Positions 17,663 through 28,206 of a stretch of DNA of 64,000 bases are shown piece after piece. The notes beneath the pieces are model-generated. The model saw only the letters and a program-made list of their open reading frames with translations. It searched no databases and was not told where the DNA came from. Source of the DNA: Oceanitalea sp047302425 (GTDB lineage: Bacteria > Actinomycetota > Actinomycetes > Actinomycetales > Actinomycetaceae); NCBI RefSeq assembly GCF_047302425.1, contig NZ_CP154855.1:2666001-2730000 (forward strand), given 5' to 3'. Within the stretch, counting starts at the first letter, position 1; every line of letters begins with the position of its first letter. The translations under genes were made by a program, and so were the position numbers.

Positions 17663-18612
17663 AAACCGAGCTCGCGCGCCACCGCACGGATGTGCTCGGC
17701 ACTGGCGCGCAGCCCGGCCTGCTCGCCCGGCGTCAGCGGCGGCAGCAGCCGCTCCTGGGCGCCGTCGCCGCCGACGACCGTGGGCACCGACAGGCACACG
17801 TCGGAGATGCCGACGTAGTCGGTGAGGAGGGTGGAGACGGGCAGCACCCGGTTCTCCGCACGCAGCACCGCCTGGATGATGCCGACGGCGGCGAGCGCGA
17901 CCGCGTAGTTCGTCGCCCCCTTGCCCTCGATGATCTTGTAGGCGGCGGTGACGACCTCCTCGGCGATCGCCGCGCGGGAGGGCTCGTCGAGGAGCGGCGC
18001 GTGGGTGCTGCTCCAGTCGAGGAGCGGGACGGCACCGATCATCGCCGAGCTCCACAGGACCAGCTCGGAGTCACCGTGCTCACCGACGACGTAGGCGTGG
18101 ACGTTCGACGCCGCGATCCCCGTCTCCTGGGCGATGCGGTAGCGCAGCCGCGAGGTGTCCAGGACGGTGCCCGAGCCGAAGAGCTGCTCGCGCGGGAGCC
18201 CGGAGATCGCCAGGGCCGCCTGGGTGACGATGTCGACGGGGTTGGTCACCATGAGGTAGGTCGCGTCGGGGGCGACGGCGGTGAGGCGGGGCACCAGGGT
18301 GCGCATGAGGCCGACCGTGCTCGCGGCGAGGTCGAGGCGGGTCTGCCCGGGGCGCTGCTTCGCGCCCGCGGTGATGACGACGACGTCCGCGCCGCGGCAG
18401 GCCTCGACGTCGTCGGAGCCGATGATCTGGGCGTGCGGCATGAACTGGATGCCGTGGGCCAGGTCGAGGGCCTCGGCCTCGACCTTCGCCCGGTTGACGT
18501 CGTGGAGCACCACCCGCCGGGCCACGCCCTGCATGAGGAGCGCGAAGGCGAGGGTCGCGCCCACGGCGCCCGCCCCCACGATCGCGACCGTGCTGCCACC
18601 TGACCGTGCCAC
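17659..18612 (-). CDS. ldh: L-lactate dehydrogenase
   Basis: 317 residues, NAD-dependent pyruvate/lactate interconversion. Rossmann loop GAGAVG at about 13-18, VITAGAKQRPGQTR with the mobile-loop Gln and Arg that favour lactate over malate, NPVD, and active-site His in GEHGDSE. The C-terminal half is complete. It converges on lexA. Confidence 0.93.
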   Translation of the reverse strand: MARSGGSTVAIVGAGAVGATLAFALLMQGVARRVVLHDVNRAKVEAEALDLAHGIQFMPHAQIIGSDDVEACRGADVVVITAGAKQRPGQTRLDLAASTVGLMRTLVPRLTAVAPDATYLMVTNPVDIVTQAALAISGLPREQLFGSGTVLDTSRLRYRIAQETGIAASNVHAYVVGEHGDSELVLWSSAMIGAVPLLDWSSTHAPLLDEPSRAAIAEEVVTAAYKIIEGKGATNYAVALAAVGIIQAVLRAENRVLPVSTLLTDYVGISDVCLSVPTVVGGDGAQERLLPPLTPGEQAGLRASAEHIRAVARELGF

Positions 18613-18642
18613 TGCGGCTCCTCTCCCTCGACGGCTCCGAGC

Positions 18643-20655
18643 CTAGGCGATCGGCGCCGGCTGCGCCGCCAGACGGCGCAGGGCGGCACGGGCCACCTCG
18701 CCGTCCGTCGTCGGCCACAGCGGCGGCATGGACCCGCGCAGGAAGCTGCCGTACCGGGCGGTGGCGAGCCGCGAGTCGAGGACGGCGACGACGCCGCGGT
18801 CTTCAGTGGAGCGGATGAGCCGCCCGGCGCCCTGGGCGAGGAGCAGGGCGGCGTGCGTGGCGGCCACGGACATGAAGCCGTTGCCGCCGCTCGCCGCGAC
18901 GACCTCCGAGCGCGCGGAGCGGACGGGGTCGTCGGGCCGTGGGAAGGGGATGCGGTCGATGACGACGAGCCGGCAGGTGCGTCCGGGCACGTCCACGCCC
19001 TGCCACAGGGACAGGGTGCCGACGAGCGTGGCGCTCTCGTCCTCGGCGAAGCGCCGCACGAGGGAGGGCAGCTGGTCCTCGCCCTGGCACAGGACGGGGG
19101 TGTCGAGCTCGGCGCGGAGCAGCTCGGCGGCCTCCTCCGCGGCGCGGCGCGAGGAGAACAGCCCGAGGGCACCGCCACCGGAGGCGCGGACGAGCTCGAC
19201 GAGCTCGCGCTGCGCGCCCTCCCCCGGACCCTCCCGCCCGGGCGCGGGCAGGTGGCGGGCGACGTAGAGGATGCCCTGGCGGCCGTAGTCGAAGGGCGAG
19301 CCGACGTCGACCCCGTGCCAGCGCGGGCCGGGCGCGGGCCGGGGCGCGTCGTCGTCGGGCTCGAGGTGGTCGAGGAGGCTGACGCCGAGGGTCCGCGCGA
19401 CGGGCGCGAAGCTGCCCCCGAGGGAGAGGGTCGCGGAGGTGAGGACGGCGGCCTTGCCGGCGAGCAGCTCGGTGGCGATGGGGCGGGCGACGTCGAGCGG
19501 CGCGAGGTGGAGACGCGCGGCCTCGAAGCCGGTCCGCCCGCGCTCGCACCACAGCACCTCGCGGCGCTGCGCCACGCCGTCGCCGAGGAGCCGCTCGGCG
19601 ATCTCGTGGAGGACGACCATCGCCGAGCGCGCCATGAGCCGCCCGCCGGCCTCGGCGTCGCTCTCCCCGCGCATCGCGCTGATCGCCTCGCGACTGCCCG
19701 TCTCGAGGAGCGTGAGGGCGTCGAGCAGCTCGGAAGGCACCGAGCGCAGCCGCCCCGTGGGCGCGGTCTCGAGCCAGGCGCCGAGCGCGCGCCCGGCCGC
19801 ATCGAGGGAGTCGACCTGCACCCCGACGTGCTTGCGGGCCAGGCGCGCGGTGCGGTCGACGACGGCGGTGGACAGCTCGAGGGTCGACTGGGCCGTCACC
19901 CGCTCGGCCAGCTCGTGGGCCTCGTCGACGACGAGGACCTCGTGCTCGGGCAGCACCCGGGAGGAGCCGGCCGCGGCGATACCGAGCATCGCGTGGTTGG
20001 TCACGACGACGTCCGCCTCGTGGGCGGCGCGCCGTGCCGCCTCGGGGAAGCACTCCTCGAGCATCGGGCAGCTCGCGCCGAGGCACTCGAGCTTGGTGAC
20101 CGAGACCTGGCGCCACGCCTTGTCCCCGACGCCCGGGTCGAGGTCGTCACGGTCCCCCGTGTCGGTCTCCTCGGCCCACTCGCGCAGCCGGACGACCTGC
20201 TCGGCGAGCGGCCCGCGGGAGGTGCCGCTCCCGGCGTCGGGCGTGGCGGCGTCGACGGCGAAGAGGCCGGGCTCGTCCTCGGCGGGGTAGCCCCCGGCGA
20301 TCTTGTGCTTGCACAGGTAGTTGTGCCAGCCCTTGAGGAGCGCGACCTGCGGGCGCGGTGCCCCGGAGGCGGCGACGACGTCGGCGACGAGCGGGACGTC
20401 ATGGGCGAGCACCTGCCGCTGGAGGGCGAGGGTCGCCGTGGAGACGACGGCGCGCTGGTGGTGACGCACGGCGTGCTCGAGGACCGGCACGAGGTAGCCG
20501 AGCGACTTGCCGGTGCCGGTGCCGGCCTGGACGAGCAGCGCTCGCGGCTCGCGCAGGGTGCGGGCCACCTCCTCGGCCATCGTCAGCTGGCCCGCGCGTT
20601 CCTTGCCGCCCAGGCGCCGGACCGCGGCGGCGAGCAGCTCGGGCGTGCCGCTCAC
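18643..20655 (-). CDS. dinG: DinG/XPD-family ATP-dependent DNA helicase
   Basis: 670 residues. Walker A QAGTGTGKS near residue 47, DEAHELAE Walker B, four clustered cysteines of the Fe-S insert (one near the KHKIAG segment, then ECLGASC and EEC) and SF2 motifs VI (GAGRLIR). A 5'-3' helicase acting on forks and R-loops. GTG 20655 overlaps the hflX stop as GTGA. Confidence 0.88.
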   Translation of the reverse strand: MSGTPELLAAAVRRLGGKERAGQLTMAEEVARTLREPRALLVQAGTGTGKSLGYLVPVLEHAVRHHQRAVVSTATLALQRQVLAHDVPLVADVVAASGAPRPQVALLKGWHNYLCKHKIAGGYPAEDEPGLFAVDAATPDAGSGTSRGPLAEQVVRLREWAEETDTGDRDDLDPGVGDKAWRQVSVTKLECLGASCPMLEECFPEAARRAAHEADVVVTNHAMLGIAAAGSSRVLPEHEVLVVDEAHELAERVTAQSTLELSTAVVDRTARLARKHVGVQVDSLDAAGRALGAWLETAPTGRLRSVPSELLDALTLLETGSREAISAMRGESDAEAGGRLMARSAMVVLHEIAERLLGDGVAQRREVLWCERGRTGFEAARLHLAPLDVARPIATELLAGKAAVLTSATLSLGGSFAPVARTLGVSLLDHLEPDDDAPRPAPGPRWHGVDVGSPFDYGRQGILYVARHLPAPGREGPGEGAQRELVELVRASGGGALGLFSSRRAAEEAAELLRAELDTPVLCQGEDQLPSLVRRFAEDESATLVGTLSLWQGVDVPGRTCRLVVIDRIPFPRPDDPVRSARSEVVAASGGNGFMSVAATHAALLLAQGAGRLIRSTEDRGVVAVLDSRLATARYGSFLRGSMPPLWPTTDGEVARAALRRLAAQPAPIA

Positions 20656-22157
20656 GCGGAGGCGGCGGCCGTGAGCTCGGCCGCGAGGGTCTGGTCGACG
20701 AGCGCCGTCAGCCGGGTGCCGGCACCGGTGTGCTCCTCGGCCAGCACCTCGCCCGTGGCGTGCGCGCGGGAGACGAGGTCGCCGCGGGAGTAGGGCACGA
20801 GCACCTCCACCCGCACCGACGGGCGCGGGAGGAGCTCGGCGATGCGCTCGCGCAGCTCCTCGATGCCCGCGCCCGTGCGTGCGGAGACGGCGACGGCGCC
20901 GGGGTAGCGGGTGCGCAGGGCCGCGACCGTGCCCGGCTCGGCGAGGTCGGCCTTGTTGAGGACGACGACCTCGGGGATGTCGTCGGCACCCGGGATGTCG
21001 GCGAGGACGTCGCGCACCGCCTTGACCTGGCCCTCGGGGTCGGGGTGGGCGGCGTCGACGACGTGGAGGATGAGGTCCGCCTCGGCGACCTCCTCGAGGG
21101 TGGAGCGGAAGGCCTCGACGAGCTCGTGGGGCAGGGAGCGGACGAAGCCGACGGTGTCGGCGAGGGTGTAGACCCGCCCGTCCGGCGTCTCGGCGCGGCG
21201 CACGGTGGGGTCGAGGGTGGCGAAGAGGGCGTTCTCGACGAGCACCCCGGCGCCGGTGAGCCGGTTGAGCAGGGAGGACTTGCCGGCGTTGGTGTACCCG
21301 GCGATCGCGACGGCCGGCACCTGGGCGCGGTGGCGCGAGGCCCGCTTGGTCTCCCGCGAGGGCGCCATCGCGGCGATCTGGCGGCGCAGGCGCGCCATGC
21401 GGGTGCGGATGCGGCGCCGGTCGAGCTCGATCTTCGTCTCACCGGGGCCGCGGGAGCCGATCCCCGCACCGCCGGCGACGCGTCCACCGGCCTGCCGGGA
21501 CATCGACTCGCCCCAGCCGCGCAGGCGCGGGAGCAGGTACTCCAGCTGGGCGAGCTCGACCTGCGCCTTGCCCTCCCGGGACTTGGCGTGCTGGGCGAAG
21601 ATGTCGAGGATGAGGGCCGTCCGGTCGATGACCTTGACCTTGACGACGTCCTCCAGCGCGCGGCGCTGGGAGGGGCTGAGCTCGGTGTCGGCGACGACGG
21701 TGTCCGCCCCGACCTCGGCGACGAGCTCGGCCAGCTCGGCCGCCTTGCCCGAGCCGAAGTACGTGGCCGGGTCCGGGGTGGCGCGGCGCTGGAGCACCGC
21801 GTCCAGGACGACCGAGCCGGCCGTCTCGGCGAGCGCGGCGAGCTCGCGCAGCGACACCTCGGCCAGCTCGGGCTGCGGGCCGGACCACACGCCGATGAGG
21901 ACGACGCGCTCGAGGCGCAGCTGGCGGTACTCGACCTCGGTGACGTCCTCGAGCTCGGTGGACAGGCCCCCCACGCGTCGCAGCGCGGAGCGCTCCTCGC
22001 GGTCGAGCTGCTCGCCGTCGAGCTCGTGGCCCTCGGCGTCGTCCGCCTGCAGGGCCGTCCCGGCGCGGGCGAGCACCCGTGCCACGACGTCCCGTGCGGG
22101 GTCGCGCTCCTGCACCGCGTCGTCCTGATCTGCCATGGTCTCCCAGTCGTCGTCCAC
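20652..22157 (-). CDS. hflX: GTPase HflX
   Basis: 501 residues, ribosome-splitting/rescue GTPase. The N-terminal nucleotide-binding-like domain includes YFGSGKAAEL and DTELSPSQ; a coiled linker GPGETKIELDRR follows; the G domain has GYTNAGKSS (G1), DTVGFV (G3), LNKADL (G4) and SARTG (G5). The GTG 22157 start gives an acidic N-terminal extension; ATG 22136 is an alternative. Confidence 0.93.
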   Translation of the reverse strand: MDDDWETMADQDDAVQERDPARDVVARVLARAGTALQADDAEGHELDGEQLDREERSALRRVGGLSTELEDVTEVEYRQLRLERVVLIGVWSGPQPELAEVSLRELAALAETAGSVVLDAVLQRRATPDPATYFGSGKAAELAELVAEVGADTVVADTELSPSQRRALEDVVKVKVIDRTALILDIFAQHAKSREGKAQVELAQLEYLLPRLRGWGESMSRQAGGRVAGGAGIGSRGPGETKIELDRRRIRTRMARLRRQIAAMAPSRETKRASRHRAQVPAVAIAGYTNAGKSSLLNRLTGAGVLVENALFATLDPTVRRAETPDGRVYTLADTVGFVRSLPHELVEAFRSTLEEVAEADLILHVVDAAHPDPEGQVKAVRDVLADIPGADDIPEVVVLNKADLAEPGTVAALRTRYPGAVAVSARTGAGIEELRERIAELLPRPSVRVEVLVPYSRGDLVSRAHATGEVLAEEHTGAGTRLTALVDQTLAAELTAAASA

Positions 22158-22227
22158 TGCTCCAAGGGTCCCACGTCGGGCCTGGCGCGGCGACCAGATA
22201 TCCCCAGGCGCGCGGTAGGTTTCGGTG

Positions 22228-22833
22228 GTGAGCGAGCACTACTTCACGGCCCAGCCGGCCTCCCCCGGCGAGACCCGCACCCTCGACGTCACCCTGCGCG
22301 GCCGGGCGGTCCAGGTCCGCACGGCGCCGGGCGTCTTCTCCGGGGACCGGCTCGACATCGGCACCCGGGTGCTGCTCGACGCCGTCCCCGACCCGGTGCC
22401 CACCGGGACGCTCGTCGACCTGGGCTGCGGGTGGGGCCCGGTGACCCTCGCGATGGCCGCCGCCGCCCCGCAGGCGCGGGTGGTCGCCGTCGACGTCAAC
22501 GAGCGGGCCCGCGACCTCACCGCGCGCAACGCGGCGGCGCTGGGACTGGGCAACGTCGTCGTCGCCGACCCGGAGCAGGCCGCCGGGCTCGTCGCCGGCG
22601 GGATCGACGAGCTGTGGTCCAACCCGCCGATCCGGATCGGCAAGGAGGCCCTGCACGAGCTGCTGCGCACGTGGCTGGGACGCCTGGCGCCCGATGGCCG
22701 TGCCCGGCTCGTCGTCGGCAAGAACCTCGGCGCCGACTCCCTGCACCGGTGGATCGAGACCGAGCTGGGCCTGCCGACCGAGCGGCTGTCGAGCTCGAAG
22801 GGCTTCCGGGTGCTCGACGTGCGGCGCGCCTAG
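22228..22833 (+). CDS. RsmC/RlmG-like class I methyltransferase
   Basis: 201 residues. SAM-binding VDLGCGWGPV, acidic VDVNERA and the NPPIR catalytic motif of N-methyltransferases acting on exocyclic amines of guanine in rRNA. Corresponds to the catalytic half of RsmC, without the N-terminal pseudo-domain, as usual in actinobacteria. TAGGTT (22216-22221) is 6 nt before GTG 22228, favouring that start over GTG 22225. The stop shares a CTAG with dapF. Confidence 0.88.
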   Translation: MSEHYFTAQPASPGETRTLDVTLRGRAVQVRTAPGVFSGDRLDIGTRVLLDAVPDPVPTGTLVDLGCGWGPVTLAMAAAAPQARVVAVDVNERARDLTARNAAALGLGNVVVADPEQAAGLVAGGIDELWSNPPIRIGKEALHELLRTWLGRLAPDGRARLVVGKNLGADSLHRWIETELGLPTERLSSSKGFRVLDVRRA

Positions 22834-23741
22834 CGCAGCGTCACGCGGCCGACGAGCGTCGCCGGGCCGGTGAGCAGGGCGCGGCCGTCGTCGGTGAGCC
22901 GCACGCCGAGCTCGCCGCCGGGGACGAGCACCCGCCACAGCCGGGGTGCCCCCGCCCCGCCCCACGCGTGGAGCGCGACGGCGACGGCGCAGGCACCGGT
23001 CCCGCACGAGCGCGTCTCTCCCGCGCCGCGCTCCTGGACGCGCATGCGGACGGTGCCGGTGGGCTCGCCGTCCGTCGTCGTCTCGCCGAGGGGGACGACG
23101 ATCTCCACGTTGGTGCCGTCGGCGGGCTCGGGGTCGACGGCGACGAGCGGGCCGAGGTCGGCGCCCGCGAGCTCCTCCTCGTCAGGCAGCGCGACGACCG
23201 TGTGCGGGTTGGGCATCGTCACGCGCAGCCCGGCACGGGTGCCCGCGAGGCCGTGCACCTGGACGGCGACGTCGAAGCCGCGGGTGACGGCGTCACCGCC
23301 GCCGGGCAGCTGCCAGGGGCCCATGTCGACGGTCCAGCCGCTGCCCGAGCGCGTGACGGTGCGCACGCCGCCGCGGGTGCCGATGAGCACCGGCTCCCCG
23401 TCCGCAGGGGCGATGAGGCCCTCGTCGACGAGGTAGCTCGCCAGGAGGCGGGCCGCGTTGCCGCACATCTCGGCGACCGAGCCGTCGGCGTTGCGGTAGT
23501 CCATGAACCACTCCGCGCCCTGCGCGGCCGCCTCACGCCCCTCGGGCGCGCCGAGGGCGGCGGAGCGGACCGCGCGGACCAGGCCGTCCCCGCCGATGCC
23601 CGCGCGCCGGTCGCAGACCGCGGCGACGGTCGCGGGATCGAGGTCGAGGCGGCCGTCGGGGTCGGTGAGGAGCACGAAGTCGTTCTCGGTGGCGTGCCCC
23701 TTGGTGAGCGGCACCCCTCGGAGCTGGGCGAGCGGCGACAT
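22830..23741 (-). CDS. dapF: Diaminopimelate epimerase
   Basis: 303 residues. Converts LL- to meso-diaminopimelate, for lysine and peptidoglycan. The two active-site cysteines are in AEMCGNAAR and SCGTGACA; the first strand KGHATENDFV is conserved. No clear RBS at ATG 23741; it follows miaA by 10 bp and is probably translated from the same message. Confidence 0.95.
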   Translation of the reverse strand: MSPLAQLRGVPLTKGHATENDFVLLTDPDGRLDLDPATVAAVCDRRAGIGGDGLVRAVRSAALGAPEGREAAAQGAEWFMDYRNADGSVAEMCGNAARLLASYLVDEGLIAPADGEPVLIGTRGGVRTVTRSGSGWTVDMGPWQLPGGGDAVTRGFDVAVQVHGLAGTRAGLRVTMPNPHTVVALPDEEELAGADLGPLVAVDPEPADGTNVEIVVPLGETTTDGEPTGTVRMRVQERGAGETRSCGTGACAVAVALHAWGGAGAPRLWRVLVPGGELGVRLTDDGRALLTGPATLVGRVTLR

Positions 23742-23751
23742 GCGGTCGAGC

Positions 23752-24675
23752 CTACGCGCCGTCGTGCCGGGCGAGGAGCTCGGCCACCCGTGCCGGGAGG
23801 TCAGCCGACGGCGGCAGCCAGTGCACGCGCGGGTCACGGCGGAACCACTGGCTCTGGCGGCGGGCGAGCTGGCGCGTGGCGACGGAGATGGCCTCGTGCG
23901 CGTCCTCGACACTGAGCCTGCCCTCGAGCACCGCGACCGCCTGGGCGTAGCCGACGGCGCGCGACGCGGTCCTCCCCTGCGCCAGCCCGGCGGCGAGCAG
24001 CTCGCGCGTCTCCTCGAGCAGGCCGCCGTCGAGCATCGCCCGGGCGCGCGCCGCGATCCGGACGAGGAGCTCCTCGCGCGGGACGTCGATGGCGACCTGC
24101 ACGGCGGGCAGGTGGTAGTGGTGCTCGGGGAGCGTGGCCGAGTAGGGCCGGCCGGTCAGCTCGATGACCTCCAGGGCGCGCACGATGCGCCGGGGGTTGC
24201 CGCGCGGGATCCGCTCGGCCGCGACGGGGTCGCGCTCCGCCAGCTCCCGGTGCAGCAGCCCCGGCCCCTCCTCCTCGGCCCGCTCCTCCAGCCGGCTGCG
24301 CACCTCCGGGTCGGTGCCGGGGAACTCGAGCTCGTCGAGGACGGCGCGCACGTAGAGCCCGGAACCGCCGACGAGGACGCCCCGCCGGCCGCGGGCCGCC
24401 ACGGCCGCGAGGTCGGCGCGCGCCTCGCGCTGGTAGGCCGCGACGCTCGCCTCCTCGGTGACGTCGAGGACGTCGAGCTGGTGGTGGACCACCCCGCGCC
24501 GCTCGGCCACGGGCAGCTTCGCGGTGCCGACGTCCATCCCGCGGTACAGCTGCATGGCGTCCGCGTTGACGGCCTCGGCCGCCTCCGGGCCGCCGAGGAG
24601 CTCGATGACGTCGAGGGCGAGCTCGGACTTGCCCGTCGCGGTGGGCCCGACGACGGCGAGGACGGGGAGGGGCAC
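23752..24675 (-). CDS. miaA: tRNA dimethylallyltransferase
   Basis: 307 residues. Adds dimethylallyl to A37 of UNN-reading tRNAs. P-loop GPTATGKSE at about 9-17, the catalytic-Asp NADAMQLYRGMDVGTAK motif, and GGSGLY are visible. GTG 24675 is used because family homology begins there; GTG 24729 adds 18 basic residues. Same direction as miaB, with about 125 bp between. Confidence 0.94.
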   Translation of the reverse strand: MPLPVLAVVGPTATGKSELALDVIELLGGPEAAEAVNADAMQLYRGMDVGTAKLPVAERRGVVHHQLDVLDVTEEASVAAYQREARADLAAVAARGRRGVLVGGSGLYVRAVLDELEFPGTDPEVRSRLEERAEEEGPGLLHRELAERDPVAAERIPRGNPRRIVRALEVIELTGRPYSATLPEHHYHLPAVQVAIDVPREELLVRIAARARAMLDGGLLEETRELLAAGLAQGRTASRAVGYAQAVAVLEGRLSVEDAHEAISVATRQLARRQSQWFRRDPRVHWLPPSADLPARVAELLARHDGA

Positions 24676-24801
24676 GGCGTCCAGGCTACGCGGCCCGCGA
24701 CGGCGGACGGGTCGCCCCTTCCGCCCCACGGGACCGGAGCGGACGTGCGGCGGATGAGCGCAAGGTGCGACGCAAGCCGCCCGGCAGGCCCGCGGCCGGG
24801 G

Positions 24802-26319
24802 TCAGCGGGTGCGCAGGGACGGCATGCCGAGGGTGACCGCGCCGCCGGGCGCGGGCGCGCCGCCGCCGTGGTCGTGGTCGCCCCGCTGGGCGCGGTCCCA
24901 CGCGTCACCGGCGCGGGTGCGGCGCAGCGCGTAGGTGCCGCCGAGCGCCGGGGAGTCCGCGACGAGGTGGTGCGGGGCGCCGTGGGTCACGGTCGCGGTG
25001 ACCATGTCGCCGGGGCGGGGCAGCTCGCTCACGCCGTCGGGCAGGGCGACGTGGACGAGGCGGTTGTCGGCGGCGCGGCCGCTGATCCGGGAGGTCGCGC
25101 CGTCCTTGCGGCCGCCGCCGTCGGAGACGAGCACCTCGACGGTCCGGCCGACCTGGCGCTCGTTCTCCTCGGTGCTGATCCGCTCCTGGAGGGCGACGAG
25201 ACGCTGGTAGCGCTCGGCGACGACGTCGGCGGGGACCTGCTCGGGCAGGTCGGCGGCCGGGGTACCGGGGCGCGGGGAGTACTGGAAGGTGAAGGCGCTG
25301 GCGAAGCGGGACGCCGCGACGACGTCGAGCGTGGCCTGGAAGTCCTCCTCCGTCTCCCCCGGGAAGCCGACGATGATGTCGGTGCTGATCGCGGCGTCGG
25401 GGATGGCGGCGCGGACGCGGTCGAGGATGCCGAGGAACTTCGCCGAGCGGTAGGAGCGGCGCATCGCCCGCAGGATGCGGTCCGAGCCGGACTGCAGCGG
25501 CATGTGCAGCTGGGGCATGACCGTGGGCGTCTCGGCCATCGCCTCGATGACGTCGTCGGTGAAGGCGGCCGGGTGCGGGGAGGTGAAGCGCACCCGCTCG
25601 AGGCCCTCGACCTGGCCGCAGGCGCGCAGCAGCTTGGCGAAGGCCCCGCGGTCACCGAAGCCGACGCCGTAGGAGTTGACGTTCTGGCCCAGGAGCGTCA
25701 CCTCGATCGCGCCCTGCGCGACGACGGCCTCGACCTCGGCGAGCACGTCACCGGGACGCCGGTCGCGCTCCTTGCCGCGCAGGTGCGGCACGATGCAGAA
25801 GGTGCACGTGTTGTTGCAGCCCACGGAGATCGACACCCAGCCCGCGTAGGGCGACTCGCGCTTGGTCGGGAGCGTCGAGGGGAAGACCTTGAGGGACTCC
25901 TCGATCTCCACCTGCGCCTCGGCGTTGTGCCGGGCGCGCTCGAGCAGGGTGGGCAGGACGTCGAGGTTGTGGGTGCCGAAGACGACGTCGACCCACGGCG
26001 CCTTGTCGACGATGCCGTCGCGCATCTGCTGGGCGAGGCAGCCGCCGACGGCGATCTGCATGCCCGGCCGCGAGCGCTTGACCGAGGCGAGCTGGCCGAG
26101 GTTGCCGAAGAGGCGGCTGGCGGCGTTCTCCCGCACCGAGCACGTGTTGATGACGACGACGTCGGCGCCCTCGCCCAGCACCTCGCCCGCGACGGGCTCG
26201 GCGGGCACGTACCCGGCGTTCTCGAGCATGCCGGCGAGGCGCTCGGAGTCGTGGACGTTCATCTGGCAGCCCATGGTGCGCACGACGTAGGTGCGGGGCG
26301 CGCTCGCGGTGGCAGTCAT
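24802..26319 (-). CDS. miaB: tRNA-2-methylthio-N6-dimethylallyladenosine synthase
   Basis: 505 residues, radical-SAM methylthiotransferase acting on the MiaA product. UPF0004 domain with Cys in TMGCQMN, NTCSVRE and GGCLAQQ (auxiliary cluster), radical-SAM CNNTCTFC, and a C-terminal TRAM domain (about 385-450). A Gly/Pro-rich tail follows. ATG 26319 is the family start. Confidence 0.95.
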   Translation of the reverse strand: MTATASAPRTYVVRTMGCQMNVHDSERLAGMLENAGYVPAEPVAGEVLGEGADVVVINTCSVRENAASRLFGNLGQLASVKRSRPGMQIAVGGCLAQQMRDGIVDKAPWVDVVFGTHNLDVLPTLLERARHNAEAQVEIEESLKVFPSTLPTKRESPYAGWVSISVGCNNTCTFCIVPHLRGKERDRRPGDVLAEVEAVVAQGAIEVTLLGQNVNSYGVGFGDRGAFAKLLRACGQVEGLERVRFTSPHPAAFTDDVIEAMAETPTVMPQLHMPLQSGSDRILRAMRRSYRSAKFLGILDRVRAAIPDAAISTDIIVGFPGETEEDFQATLDVVAASRFASAFTFQYSPRPGTPAADLPEQVPADVVAERYQRLVALQERISTEENERQVGRTVEVLVSDGGGRKDGATSRISGRAADNRLVHVALPDGVSELPRPGDMVTATVTHGAPHHLVADSPALGGTYALRRTRAGDAWDRAQRGDHDHGGGAPAPGGAVTLGMPSLRTR

Positions 26320-26372
26320 CGTCGGCCAAGTGTAGTTCTGCCGCGCCGTGTCCCGACCGTGACCTGAAATCC

Positions 26373-26401
26373 GTGACCCCCGACACAACTGTGGTTAGGT
26401 T
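26373..26401 (+). promoter_or_regulatory. gluA promoter, probably leaderless
   Basis: GTGACC (26373-26378), a 17-nt spacer and TAGGTT (26396-26401) end 7 nt before ATG 26409, placing the transcript start at or next to the A of ATG. No Shine-Dalgarno sequence is present. Confidence 0.55.
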
Positions 26402-26408
26402 GGCCCCT

Positions 26409-27185
<777 letters not shown>

Positions 27186-27230
27186 CCCACCCGACCAGCA
27201 CGTTCCTCGTAACCGACGAAGGAGACCAGG

Positions 27231-28115
27231 ATGAAGACGACACGAGCAGCACTCGCCGCCGTGGCGGCCATGGGTGCCCTCACCCTTGCCGCCTGTACGG
27301 CGGAGCCCGGCGCCGAGGAGCCGGAGGGCGACGACGGCGCGACGACGACCGAGTCCGCCACCGATGGTGGTGGCGGCGGCGAGGGCTCGATCCGCATCGG
27401 CATCAAGTTCGACCAGCCGGGCCTCGGCTACCAGGACGGCAACGAGTACACCGGCTTCGACGTCGACGTCGCCACCTACATCGCCGAGCAGCTCGGGTAC
27501 ACGGCGGACCAGATCGAGTGGGTCGAGTCCCCGTCCCCGCAGCGAGAGACGATGCTGCAGAACGAGCAGGTCGACATGATCGTCGCCACCTACTCGATCA
27601 CCGACGAGCGCGACGAGGTCGTCGACTTCGCCGGGCCGTACTTCGTGGCCGGCCAGGACCTGCTCATCCGCTCCGACGACGCCGGCACCATCACCGGGCC
27701 CGACGTGCTCGACGGGCGCAACCTGTGCTCGGTCTCCGGGTCAACCTCCGCGGCCCGGGTCAAGGAGGACTTCTCCCCCGACACCCAGCTGGTCGAGCTC
27801 AACGGGTACTCCGAGTGCATCCAGTACCTGGCCGGCGGCCAGGTGGACGCCGTGACCACCGACGACATCATCCTCGCCGGCCTCGCCGCCGCCGACGGGA
27901 GCGGCGAGCTGCAGGTCGTGGGCAACCCGTTCTCCGAGGAGAACTACGGGGTCGGCCTGCCTCCGGGCTCGGAGATGTGCCAGGACGTCACGGACGCCAT
28001 CAACGCGATGTTCGACGACGGCAGCTGGGAGCAGTTCATCAGCGCGAACACCGAGGGGACCGGGTTCAGCCCGAACGCCGAGCTCAACCCGCCCGAGACC
28101 CGCGAGTGCGCCTGA
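27231..28115 (+). CDS. gluB: Glutamate-type ABC transporter substrate-binding lipoprotein
   Basis: 294 residues. Lipoprotein signal peptide with lipobox LAAC, lipidated Cys22, then a Glu/Thr/Gly-rich linker and a type-II periplasmic-binding fold (IRIGIKFDQPG ... NEYTGFDVDVA). The GFDVDVA and SITDERxEVVDF patterns are typical of polar/acidic amino acid binders. GGAG lies 8 nt upstream of ATG 27231. Confidence 0.93.
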   Translation: MKTTRAALAAVAAMGALTLAACTAEPGAEEPEGDDGATTTESATDGGGGGEGSIRIGIKFDQPGLGYQDGNEYTGFDVDVATYIAEQLGYTADQIEWVESPSPQRETMLQNEQVDMIVATYSITDERDEVVDFAGPYFVAGQDLLIRSDDAGTITGPDVLDGRNLCSVSGSTSAARVKEDFSPDTQLVELNGYSECIQYLAGGQVDAVTTDDIILAGLAAADGSGELQVVGNPFSEENYGVGLPPGSEMCQDVTDAINAMFDDGSWEQFISANTEGTGFSPNAELNPPETRECA

Positions 28116-28206
28116 CCCGCAGCTGCGCCGTCTCCTCCCGGGTGCGGCCGGTGGCCACACGGGCCGCCGGCCGCGCCCGTCCCTCCCCTGACCTGGCCAA
28201 GGTGGT

